This document shows positions 18,826 to 26,810 of a stretch of 64,000 bases of DNA, one piece after another. Made by a program: the position numbers and the translations under genes. Below the pieces are notes generated by a model, which did no database searches, was not told where the DNA came from, and was given only the letters and a program-made list of their open reading frames with translations. Position 1 is the stretch's first letter; every line of letters starts with the position of its first letter. Origin of the DNA: Pycnococcus provasolii (Eukaryota > Chlorophyta > Pseudoscourfieldiophyceae > Pseudoscourfieldiales). Where the stretch lies: assembly GCA_049487715.1 (NCBI GenBank), contig CP150550.1:186001-250000 (forward strand), given 5' to 3'.

Positions 18826-19305
18826 ATGTCCGGCATAGCGCGCGGTCGCATCGCGGAGGAGCGCAAGGCTTGGAGAAAGGACAAGCCGTTCGGGTTCGTG
18901 GCGAAGCCGGAGACGCTGCCTGACGCGTCGCAGAACATGATGAGGTGGCAGTGCACAATCCCGGGGAAGGATAACACGCCGTGGGAAGGGGGGTACTTCC
19001 CAGTCACGCTCGAGTTCAGTGACGAGTACCCGTCCAAGCCGCCGAAGGCGAAGTTTCCCAAGGACTTCTTCCACCCTAACGTGTATCCGTCCGGAACCGT
19101 GTGCCTCTCGATCCTCAACGAGGACGAAGACTGGAGGCCTTCCATCACCGTCAAGCAGATCCTGCTTGGTATCCAGGACCTGCTCGACAACGCGAACCCC
19201 AACTCACCCGCGCAGAGCGAAAGCTACATGCTGTACACGCAGAATCGAGCAGAGTACACGCGCAGAGTGAAGAGCCAGGCGAAAAAGTACCCATCCAACT
19301 TCTAA
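18826..19305 (+). CDS. UBC9: SUMO-conjugating enzyme E2 (UBC9)
   Basis: A 159-aa protein with no added tail, close to the human length of 158. [19 protein letters not shown] at the N-terminus is the UBC9 hallmark and forms the SUMO/E1-binding basic surface. [16 protein letters not shown] contains the HPN motif and active-site Cys at residue 93, the same number as in human UBC9. It accepts SUMO from the E1 and transfers it to lysines in psi-K-x-E sites. The start at 18826 is fixed by this N-terminal match; an upstream in-frame ATG (18733) gives an unrelated leader. A single exon. Confidence 0.97.
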   Translation: MSGIARGRIAEERKAWRKDKPFGFVAKPETLPDASQNMMRWQCTIPGKDNTPWEGGYFPVTLEFSDEYPSKPPKAKFPKDFFHPNVYPSGTVCLSILNEDEDWRPSITVKQILLGIQDLLDNANPNSPAQSESYMLYTQNRAEYTRRVKSQAKKYPSNF

Positions 19306-19484
19306 GAAGCACACAAGTACGCACCACGGTTGGAACACGAGCGACTCACATCAGCAGCCTTTCCGCCCTCCCCCCCCCTCCCCCCCTTTGTAACCCCCCA
19401 CCCGTCTTCCCTTCCTACGTTCTGGTCACTGTAACCAACTGCGCGCTGGAACAACAGCGTTTATTCACTTTTTTAACTATTACT

Positions 19485-21038
19485 TTACACGTCTTCACAC
19501 AACTTGTCAGCAAATGCGCGTGCATTGGTTACGTCGAAGCTTTCTCGCAGAAGTCGGCCAACTGTGCTGGAGGATTCCGATAGAAGACGGCGTCGTTCGT
19601 CCACCGAGTTTCCTCCCAGGCGATCGTCGAGCGCGCTCTCTAGCACCGTCAGGCGCGATCTTAGTGTTCCAGGGTGCAGCGAGAGGACGCGCGGGTAGCT
19701 TAGGCATGTGTTCCTTGCGGCACCTGCGCTTCCCATCGCATCACTCAGCGCGTCAATCACACCCGAAATGTGCTCCGGCTTGCACGTCGCGGCATACGGA
19801 CCAATCTTGCGTAGCGCCGCAAGCACGTCGTCGGGGTTGAGTGCACTATCGCCGTCGCCGTCGCCGTCGTCGCCGCCGCCGTCTTTGAAGTGCTTTTCAG
19901 GTTCACGTCGTAGCAGCCTTTCGTGTACCACGCGCACGGACCCGACGATGCTCTCGCCTTTCGATCGAAGAAGCTGCGGGCGCTTGGTGACAAAATCAAG
20001 TGCCGCTTCCCTGTCGCCGCCGAAGACGTCGTCTCGCCAAGCTTGCCACGATCCCTCCAACGTCGCGCGCTTCGTGCCAAGAATGCTCACATTTCGACCG
20101 AGCATGTGCTGCATCTGCTCCTCCCCGAATGTTTCGCGGAAGAAGTCCGCCGCCGCCTCAATTGTCGCCGCCTTGGATCGTAGCACGCTAGGCGTTCGCC
20201 TGATGAGTTCTGTAGACTCGCTCAATCCGAGCACTCGAACGCAGGCATCCGCGCTCTCTGTGAGTGTCGCGGCACGCGAGCAAAGCAGGCGCGGCGAGCG
20301 CGACACAACCTCGTGCGCGAGGGTCGCCCCAAGCGCGACACGAAGTGCGTCGGCCGACGCACGCGCTCCCGCCGGCGACACCTGCAAAATGCTCGGCACC
20401 TTCACGACCAAGTCGGCAACGACGTCCTCCACCTCCTCCACCTCGGCGTCAGGATTCTCCTCGAGCATCGCACTCTGCAGGCTTTCAAGTGCGTGCGCAA
20501 TTGCTGGTAGCGCAGTCCGCACGGAAGTGGCGCTGCACAGCAGTAGCGCTGGACTGCGGCTGATGGCTGAGACCATCGCATCGCCGCCTCCAAGCACGTC
20601 GGTGAGTGCCTTCGCGATGGCGCGCACGTGCTCTGGCTTGCGCAGTCGCAGTTGCGCCGCCCTGCTTATTGCCTCCGTCGCCGCGACGTGCGAGCCCAGT
20701 ACGTCAACGAGCGCTTCGACGAGTGTTTCTGAACGATTTTCTGAGCCATCAAGACTGAGCGGCTGAGACTGAGAGATCGGCGAAGAAGAAGCGACTGCCT
20801 TTGAACTTCGTGAACGTGAAGGGAGGTTGATGACGCGAAAGACGCTAGGAACACGCGAGCACGAGAAGGCACGTCCAGTAGCAGCCAGCAACGTGGACGT
20901 GGACGGAGCAGGCCGGCGAAGTGGACCACCACGTCTCTTACCAGGCACCTGGGACAAAGACTTCTGAAAAGAGCCTGAGCCTGAGCGTGATTTCGACGAC
21001 ATGCACGCCATGCCTGCCGCGAGGGCGAGGGGTGCCAT
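19485..21038 (-). CDS. mTERF-family organellar nucleic-acid-binding protein
   Basis: A 517-aa protein with about eight mTERF-type helical repeats recognised by recurring hydrophobic-Pro-x-Leu-Leu signatures: ISRSPALLLCS, VVKVPSILQVS, VSRSPRLLCSR, IRRTPSVLRSK, VTKRPQLLRSK and LSYPRVLSLHP. mTERF proteins bind organellar DNA or RNA and act in transcription, splicing or ribosome assembly. The N-terminus is Arg/Ser-rich and lacks acidic residues, consistent with a chloroplast or mitochondrial transit peptide. An acidic Gly/Asp run coded by a CCG/TCG repeat (19850-19885) lies between repeats. It is divergent with the hydrolase gene, with only 159 bp between ATGs. Confidence 0.85.
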   Translation of the reverse strand: MAPLALAAGMACMSSKSRSGSGSFQKSLSQVPGKRRGGPLRRPAPSTSTLLAATGRAFSCSRVPSVFRVINLPSRSRSSKAVASSSPISQSQPLSLDGSENRSETLVEALVDVLGSHVAATEAISRAAQLRLRKPEHVRAIAKALTDVLGGGDAMVSAISRSPALLLCSATSVRTALPAIAHALESLQSAMLEENPDAEVEEVEDVVADLVVKVPSILQVSPAGARASADALRVALGATLAHEVVSRSPRLLCSRAATLTESADACVRVLGLSESTELIRRTPSVLRSKAATIEAAADFFRETFGEEQMQHMLGRNVSILGTKRATLEGSWQAWRDDVFGGDREAALDFVTKRPQLLRSKGESIVGSVRVVHERLLRREPEKHFKDGGGDDGDGDGDSALNPDDVLAALRKIGPYAATCKPEHISGVIDALSDAMGSAGAARNTCLSYPRVLSLHPGTLRSRLTVLESALDDRLGGNSVDERRRLLSESSSTVGRLLRESFDVTNARAFADKLCEDV

Positions 21039-21197
21039 AGAAGGGAGAAGAAGAAGAATGGTCTGGGATGAAACGAGGTGATCAAACCCCGAATTGCATA
21101 TATTTCCTAACCCCTAAACGTGGCTCTGTTCGCTCCGTCCTTATTCTCCTTCTTCTTCGCCTCTCATTTTCACGGAAAGCAAGTCGAATCTCGAAGC
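21039..21197. promoter_or_regulatory. 159-bp divergent promoter, mTERF / hydrolase
   Basis: The AAACCCCGAATTG motif at 21084-21096 sits near the centre of this very short bidirectional spacer. The same core occurs upstream of four other genes in the window. Confidence 0.5.
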
Positions 21198-22304
21198 ATG
21201 GCGCAGCCGCCTTTCGGAGGACCTGGTGGAGCAGGAGGGGCAGGAGGGGACCCCATGGCGTTCCTGCAAGGCCTGCTTGGAGGTGACAACGGCGCGGGCT
21301 CGCTCTGGTCACACCCGCTCATTGCGCAGTTCGCTTTCAACGCGCGAAGCGCGCCCAAGCAGTACGGCGAAAACGAAGGACGCGTGCGCGACGGAACCAT
21401 CGACGTGGGAGCAGAAGGTGACAAGGCGAAGGTGGGGTACCGCCTCTACCTGCCTGAAACGACTGACGGTGAGAAGACGGGCGTCGTGCTCTACTTCCAC
21501 GGAAACGCTGAGGTGTGCACCGACCTTGGCACGTTTGTTGACATGTTCCACAAGATCAACTACGCCGTCCTGAGCGTGGACTACCGCGGCTACGGATGGA
21601 GTACCGGCAGTCCATCCCTAACGAAGCTGTGCCCAGACGCCGCGGACATCGCCAGGGCGGCTCCCGCAATCCTCGCAACCGCAGGTGTGCGCGGTCCGAT
21701 CGTCACCATCGGCCGCTCCATCGGCGCGGCGTCTGCCGTGCACGTCGCCGCTAACTCAGCGAAGGACGGCTTACCGGCTGTTGCAGGCCTTGTCGTGGAC
21801 AGCGGGCTCATGAGCATCACGGAACTTCCTATGGTTTCGTCGATCGTCATGATGTTGGGACCCGCGGGCGCGCAGTTGTTGCAGAACTCGCCGGATCCCA
21901 TGAACACGCTCGCAAAGTGCAAGTTGGCGAACATTCCCGCGCTAGTGCTGCACGGCGAACGCGACGAAATTGTTCCTGTGAAGCAGGCGCACGACTGCGC
22001 GAATGCGCTGCCTCACCCGCGCAAGCGCAAGCTGATCTTCCCCACGGCGTCGCACAACGACGTTCTTATCGTCGCTGGACGCGAGTGGTCAGATGCGGTT
22101 TCGCAGTTGCTTCGCGGATGCCTCGGCGAGGATGTTGGCGCGGCGCCGCCACCGGCGTCGGCCCCTGCGCCTTCGGAGGACGACCTGCGCGCAATGAGCA
22201 TCAAAGAGCTTAAGGCGCTGTGCGCGTCGCGAGGCGTGTCGACGGCGGGCTGTAGCGAGAAGATCGACTTGGTGAACGCGCTTCTAGGCAAGAAGCCTTT
22301 GTAG
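21198..22304 (+). CDS. ABHD13/17-like serine hydrolase with C-terminal SAP motif
   Basis: A 368-aa alpha/beta hydrolase. YFHGNAEV is the oxyanion HGN motif, GRSIGAA carries the nucleophile Ser (about residue 174), HGERDEIVP the acid and SHNDV the His, so the triad is complete. Sequence type is closest to ABHD13/ABHD17 (Bem46) proteins, some of which remove palmitate from proteins. The last about 40 residues (MSIKELKALCASRGVS, ending VNALL) form a SAP-like helix-turn-helix, rare on such hydrolases. The N-terminus is Gly-rich with no signal peptide. The ATG at 21198 is used because upstream in-frame codons start with GTG. A dispersed repeat begins directly after the stop. Confidence 0.82.
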   Translation: MAQPPFGGPGGAGGAGGDPMAFLQGLLGGDNGAGSLWSHPLIAQFAFNARSAPKQYGENEGRVRDGTIDVGAEGDKAKVGYRLYLPETTDGEKTGVVLYFHGNAEVCTDLGTFVDMFHKINYAVLSVDYRGYGWSTGSPSLTKLCPDAADIARAAPAILATAGVRGPIVTIGRSIGAASAVHVAANSAKDGLPAVAGLVVDSGLMSITELPMVSSIVMMLGPAGAQLLQNSPDPMNTLAKCKLANIPALVLHGERDEIVPVKQAHDCANALPHPRKRKLIFPTASHNDVLIVAGREWSDAVSQLLRGCLGEDVGAAPPPASAPAPSEDDLRAMSIKELKALCASRGVSTAGCSEKIDLVNALLGKKPL

Positions 22305-22353
22305 CTGAGATCCCTCATTCAGTAACGAAGTGTACTTTGCTCTATCCAGTGGC
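22305..22353 (+). repeat. Stop-codon-associated repeat, copy 2 (truncated)
   Basis: CTGAGATCCCTCATTCAGTA starts at the base after the hydrolase TAG. Homology continues through GTACTTTGCTCTATCCAGTGG and then ends; the CCATTCA array is missing. Confidence 0.8.
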
Positions 22354-22533
22354 GGGCGCGAACCACAGTACTTAGTACTTAGGAAGTTTCCAGAGAGCTC
22401 TGGTTATAGAAATGCCGTTATGATGCGCGACCGGGATCCCCAAAGTCCCCCCCGGCTCCCGCCCCGGAAGCGTGGCGAGTTTCTCCCTCCCCAGTCAATA
22501 TCAAGCAATCAGCCGGAAACGGTTACTGTGATC

Positions 22534-23592
22534 ATGGCGACGGCGTCGGCACGGTTACTTTCGCGCACGGAAGGTGCGCTCGGCTACGTTTGTCGGTCAC
22601 TGCGAAAGGAAGCACCAGGAGGGTCAGAGCTCGCGCGGCGGAGCGATCCATAGATGAGCTGAAGGCTGGCATCGGCGACTTCTACGACGAGTCGAGCGAG
22701 CTGTGGGAATCCATGTAAGAAGTTCATCTCTAACCAGCCTGTGGCAGGCAGGCAGACAGACAGACAATAAGTACTAACCTAACGCCGAAAACGAAACAGG
22801 TGGGGTGAGCACATGCACCACGGGTACTACCCAAACGGAACGCTACGCCTCGACCACCAGCAGGCACAGGTGGACATGATCGAGGAGGCACTGCGTTTTG
22901 CGGACGTCTCCTCCGTATCGCGCGGCGTTGACGTCGGGTGTGGCATAGGTGGGAGCTCGCGATACATCGCTAAGAAGTACGGCGCAACGATGGATGCTGT
23001 GACACTAAGTCCAAGGCAGGCGGCGCGCGGAAATGAGCTGAACGCGAGTGCTGGACTTGGTGACAAGGTATCCCTTCAGGTTGCGGACGCGATGAACATG
23101 CCGTTCGACAGCGGGAGCTACGACCTCGTGTGGTCCATGGAGAGCGGCGAGCATATGCCGACCAAGCCACAGTTTGTGAACGAGCTGTGCCGTGTCACCG
23201 CGCCTGGTGGTCGCGTCATCGTCGTCACGTGGTGCCACCGCGACCTCGCACCTGGCGAGACGAGCCTGTCTTGGGACGAGCAGCTCATCCTGGATCGTAT
23301 CTGTGACGCGTACTATCTTCCAAAGTGGTGTAGTGTCGCAGACTACAAGGATCTCTTCGAGAAGGAGGGTATGGAAGACGTGCGCACGACTGACTGGAGT
23401 GACGAGGTGAGCTGGTTCTGGCTCGCGGTGATTGGTACGGCGCTCACACCGCAGGGTTTGACGGGCGTTCTTCGCGCAGGTCCCAAAACGCTGCAGGGTG
23501 CTCTCGTGATGCCTCTGATGCAGCTCGGGTACCGTCGTGGCGTCATCAAATTTGGCGTCATCACGGCGAGGAAGCCAAATGCTGCTGATTAA
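22534..23592 (+). CDS. VTE4: Gamma-tocopherol C-methyltransferase, two exons
   Basis: Exon 2 (22800-23592) matches plant VTE4 along its length: MHHGYYPNG, VDVGCGIGGSSRYIA (SAM motif I), ITLSP-like VTLSPRQA, DLVWSMESGEHMP, GGRVIVVTWCHR, YLPKWCS and GVIKFGVIT. It methylates gamma- to alpha-tocopherol in plastids. Upstream, GIGDFYDESSELWES is the family's preceding block, joined to exon 2 by an 85-nt intron that restores ...ESMWGEHMHHG. The transit-like leader MATASARLLSRTEG starts at 22534 but lies in another frame from the FYDESS block; the switch falls between about 22563 and 22640. This may be a missing base, a missed short intron or a wrong start. Presence of this gene argues for a photosynthetic host. 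Confidence 0.85.
22715..22799 (+). other. Spliceosomal intron in VTE4
   Basis: The donor is GTAAGA and the acceptor ACAG, with a perfect TACTAAC branch site at 22772-22778, 22 nt before the acceptor. Removing these 85 nt joins a split Met codon and reproduces the conserved protein sequence exactly. This gives a local splice consensus for the genome. Confidence 0.92.
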
Positions 23593-25023
23593 AACCAACG
23601 ACCCCATTTTGCGTCGTTCATTGGAGATGTTGTTTGTGTTACATTACGTTGATACAAAATTTTACAAGCTATTTTAATGTCTGCGCTTCTGCGAGAAGAA
23701 CGCGCCAAATGTCTGTTTCGTTTCGTTTTCGGTGTTAGGTTAGTAATTGTCGTTTGTCTACCACGGCTGGTTCGAGGTCGACTTACCGTCTTTGGCTTAT
23801 CCGCTACCGCCGGATCTGAGTTGTACTGGCTAGGTCTCTGCGAAATCGACGGCGTGGGCCTCGACGGCGGGGTTGGCAGATCGCGAGTGGCAGGCGTTGG
23901 TGAGACGAAGGCGGCAGTTGCCGGAGATGGAGACATATCATCGTCGTCGGAAGCGGCCGTCAGCAACTCCTCAAGCAAGGCTGGCTTTTTCTGAGGAGCG
24001 GCGGTGCCAGTTCTTCCTGCGGCAGTTACCGCCGTTGGTGTTGGTGTAATTGTGACGCGCTGTGCGGGAGGCTGCTTCGCCGTCGCGTCGCGAGTGGCAG
24101 GCGTTGGTGAGAGGAAGGCGGCAGTTGCCGGAGATGGAGACATATCATCGTCGTCGGAAGCGGCCGTCAGCAACTCCTCAAGCAAGGCTGGCTTTTTCTG
24201 AGGAGCGGCGGTGCCAGTTCTTCGTGCGGCCGTTGTTGTTGTTGTGACGCGCTGTGCGGGAGGCTGCTTCGCCGTCGCGTCGCGAGTGGCAGGCGTTGGT
24301 GAGAGGAAGGCGGCAGTTGCCGGAGATGGAGACGCCGTATTCGCGACGCGCTTTTGCGCATGCTTCTTCACCGTCGCGTCGTCTTTATCGTCGTCGTCGT
24401 CATCGTGCGCCTTTGCCGCTCCATCGTCTCTTCTGGCAGTGATTGCTTCTTTGAGTCGCCTGGACACGTCAACCTTAAGTCCCGACGATGGAATTCCAAG
24501 TTCCTTCAGCGCAGCCCTGATGTCGGGCAACTTCATGTGATCAACTTCACTCAGCGTCGGTAGTGCAGCGCCGTCTCCTTGTTGTCGTTTTTTCGTTTGC
24601 TTTTGACTCTTGGCTTTCGTCGTGTCTTTACTCGCGACTCTTGGTTTTTTCTTGGGAATCGTTCTGTTTTCGTCAGCTTCCTCCTCCTCCACGCCCGCGC
24701 CAACCGCGAGGTCAAACTCGGGCGGTACCCACCTTCGTCTCGCTTTGGTCGGTTTCTCCGGCGGCAGTTCGGGCGGCGCTGGCCATGTTGTGTCTGATGC
24801 GGCGGCATCCAGGCGCAGGCGCAGGCGCAGGCGCAGCATGCAAGGCACCACCACCACCAAGGGGATGAGCTGGCATTTCCCCAGCACCAACCGCAGGTGC
24901 AGCAGCAGCAGCACCACCCATGGAACCAACCGCCGCCGCAGCAGCAGTGGCAGCACCCGCGTTGTCGTCGAGGTGGTCATCGGAGTCGGAGTCCGCGAGT
25001 AAGTCGGCGAGCAAGTCCGCCAT
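23589..25023 (-). CDS. SAP-domain protein with tandem repeats, one frame break
   Basis: ATG 25023 opens MADLLADLLADSDSDDHL followed by Ala/Gly-rich sequence. Inside a GCGCCT hexamer repeat (about 24812-24838) coding moves by one base to DAAASDTTWPAPPE and on through ARRRWVPPEFDL to a SAP motif (MKLPDIRAALKELGIPSSGL). SAP motifs bind AT-rich or scaffold DNA. Three tandem copies of a module follow, each with SPSPATAAF-SPTPATRD and, in two, QKKPALLEELLTAASDDDDM; DNA periods are 208 and 192 bp. The C-terminal tail is basic. The stop overlaps the VTE4 stop at TTAA 23589-23592, so the two genes converge with no gap. It is likely a nuclear protein; no specific function is recognised. Confidence 0.6.
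23884..24336. repeat. Tandem repeat inside SAP-protein gene
   Basis: Copies begin at GAGTGGCAGGCGTTGGTGAG at 23884, 24092 and 24284. The first two extend about 135 bp with very high identity; the third is partial. High identity suggests recent duplication or gene conversion. Confidence 0.8.
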
Positions 25024-25206
25024 GACGAGAAACACGTAAGATTACGACCTGTACGCACGCGGGAAATGAACTCGTCAAACCCCGAAAACGAACATTCCCG
25101 TGGAGTTTGCCAAAGCAGGCACGAAGCAGGTCCACCTCAGCAAGGTATTTCACCTCACCATTAGTCACACACCTCATTATTATTTTTATTTATTTATTTT
25201 TGTGGC
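25024..25206. promoter_or_regulatory. 183-bp divergent promoter
   Basis: Separates the SAP-protein ATG (minus) and the acidic-protein ATG (plus). It contains AAACCCCGAAAACG at 25077-25090 and an A/T-rich TTATTATT run just before 25207. Confidence 0.45.
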
Positions 25207-26569
25207 ATGTCGCAGCAGCTAGATGATGCCAATGACTCGGACTTGGGTGGATTAGGAGGACTTGGTGGTGGTCGTGGTGGTCGTGGTGATGGTGGTCGTG
25301 TACCTGTACAACAACAACCTGGCTGTATGGTGGATGATGACGACAACGACCTCTTTGGCTCTTTAGGTGGTGGAGGAGGAGGAGATCTGAATCATAATGA
25401 TGAACCAACAGGTGGTGCGACTCGTGGTGGTGGTGGTGCTCGTAGTGGTGGTGCTCATGGTTCTGCGAGCTTGAAGAAAACATCATCGATGAGTCGCGCG
25501 AACGAGAAAGGGGGGACGACACGCGCTCGAGTGTCAATCCCAGCGAAACGACCGCCGCGTGCTTCGTTCGCCATGCAGCAACAAAGCAAGAAAAGTAAGT
25601 TTGCAGACTTTGCACTTAGCGACGACGAACAGGAGGACACGAGCGGAGACGACAATATGGATAACAACAGCAACGATGAGAATAGTGGCGACCACAACAA
25701 TCAGTGATCGCGGTCGTCTGAGTCCGAGTGAGGAGGAGAAGAACAATGTGCAGCACAACAAGAATCTCTCTTCCGTGGCACTACCATCTGAGTCAGAAGA
25801 ACTTTTGATTGCGACGACGACTGCAGCGATGGTCATTGACGACAACAATGACGACAGTGTTCACGAGCCGAGTGAGAAGAAGAATGTGCAATACAACAAC
25901 GGCGGTGACGACGGCGAGGACAATGCTGGTGGCGACAATGATGGTGGCAACAACAACAACATTGTTCACGAGCCGAGTGAGAAGAACATGCTCGATGATG
26001 ACGGCAACGACAATAACAACAGCGACAACATTGCTCAGGAGCCGAGTGAGGAGCATGTGCGCAACAAGAGCGATGATGATGACGGCGAGGACGACGCTGG
26101 CGAGGATGACGGCGACAAGAACGACAACAGTGTTCGGGAGCTGAGTGAGAAGAGCAATGCGCGCAACGAGAATCCTTCCTACATGAGTAACATGACTCTA
26201 CCAGTAGCGTCAGAAGAACCTCAGACGGAGACGATGGCAGCAATGGTCATTGACGACGGGGAACCGGATTCCGCATTCCAGCTGCCGAAATGCGCGTCTG
26301 ATGATGCGACCATTGCGACGGAGTGCGTGCTGTCGCTCTCTCGCCTGCGTCATCTCGCGGAGGACCTGTGCATACGCGCGGAGGCTGCTCGTGCGGAAAC
26401 ACTCCAGCAGGCACTTGCAATTGCCTACGAGCACGTCGTCCAGACGGTAGGGATGTCGAAATATAACAAACTTCAGGCTGACAAAGAGATAAGTCAGAAG
26501 GCAGCGATGCTCGTGAGGGGAGACGACACCCACCACGGCACTCGTGACGACATCATGCCGCGCAAATGA
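25207..26569 (+). CDS. Asn/Asp-rich repetitive acidic protein, frame break near 25700
   Basis: Not recognised. The first frame (25207-25707) encodes a Gly-rich start (LGGLGGLGGGRGGRG), a basic region (AKRPPRAS, KKSKFADFALSDDEQED) and ends in an Asp/Asn run. The open frame then shifts by one base: SDRGRLSPSEEEKNN continues to 26569. This half has four degenerate repeats around HEPSEKKN, HEPSEKN, QEPSEEH and RELSEKSN separated by Asp/Asn/Gly runs, and ends in a non-repetitive helical domain (TECVLSLSRLRHLAEDLC to TVGMSKYNKLQADKE). Base composition is visibly richer in A and T than neighbours. FADFALSDDEQED resembles short nuclear acidic motifs. The shift could be an indel, a small intron or decay. 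Confidence 0.5.
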
Positions 26570-26707
26570 AGCTGCTCCAGCACGTGAACGTGAGCCGAAT
26601 ATACGAATAAGAAGAAGACGTCACACTTTGCGACGACGACGTCTGATGAACAAGTAACTTAAGGTATAAAACATTCAAGTCGAAATTGAAATCACCTGCG
26701 CCATGAA

Positions 26708-26810
26708 CAAAAACGCGCAGTGAATGGCACCGGTGAATGGGCTGAATGGTGTGAATGGACAACCGCTGGACAGAGTAAAGTATACTTCATTACTGAATGA
26801 GGGATCTCAG
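26708..26810 (-). repeat. Stop-codon-associated repeat, copy 3
   Basis: Full-length minus-strand copy: CTGAGATCCCTCATTCAGTA, TATACTTTACTCTGTCCAGC, the CCATTCA array, CCGGTGCCATTCA and a terminal GCGCGTTTTTGT. The TGA of the minus-strand gene ending at 26807 is bases 2-4 of the element. It fills the spacer between two convergent genes. Confidence 0.87.
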
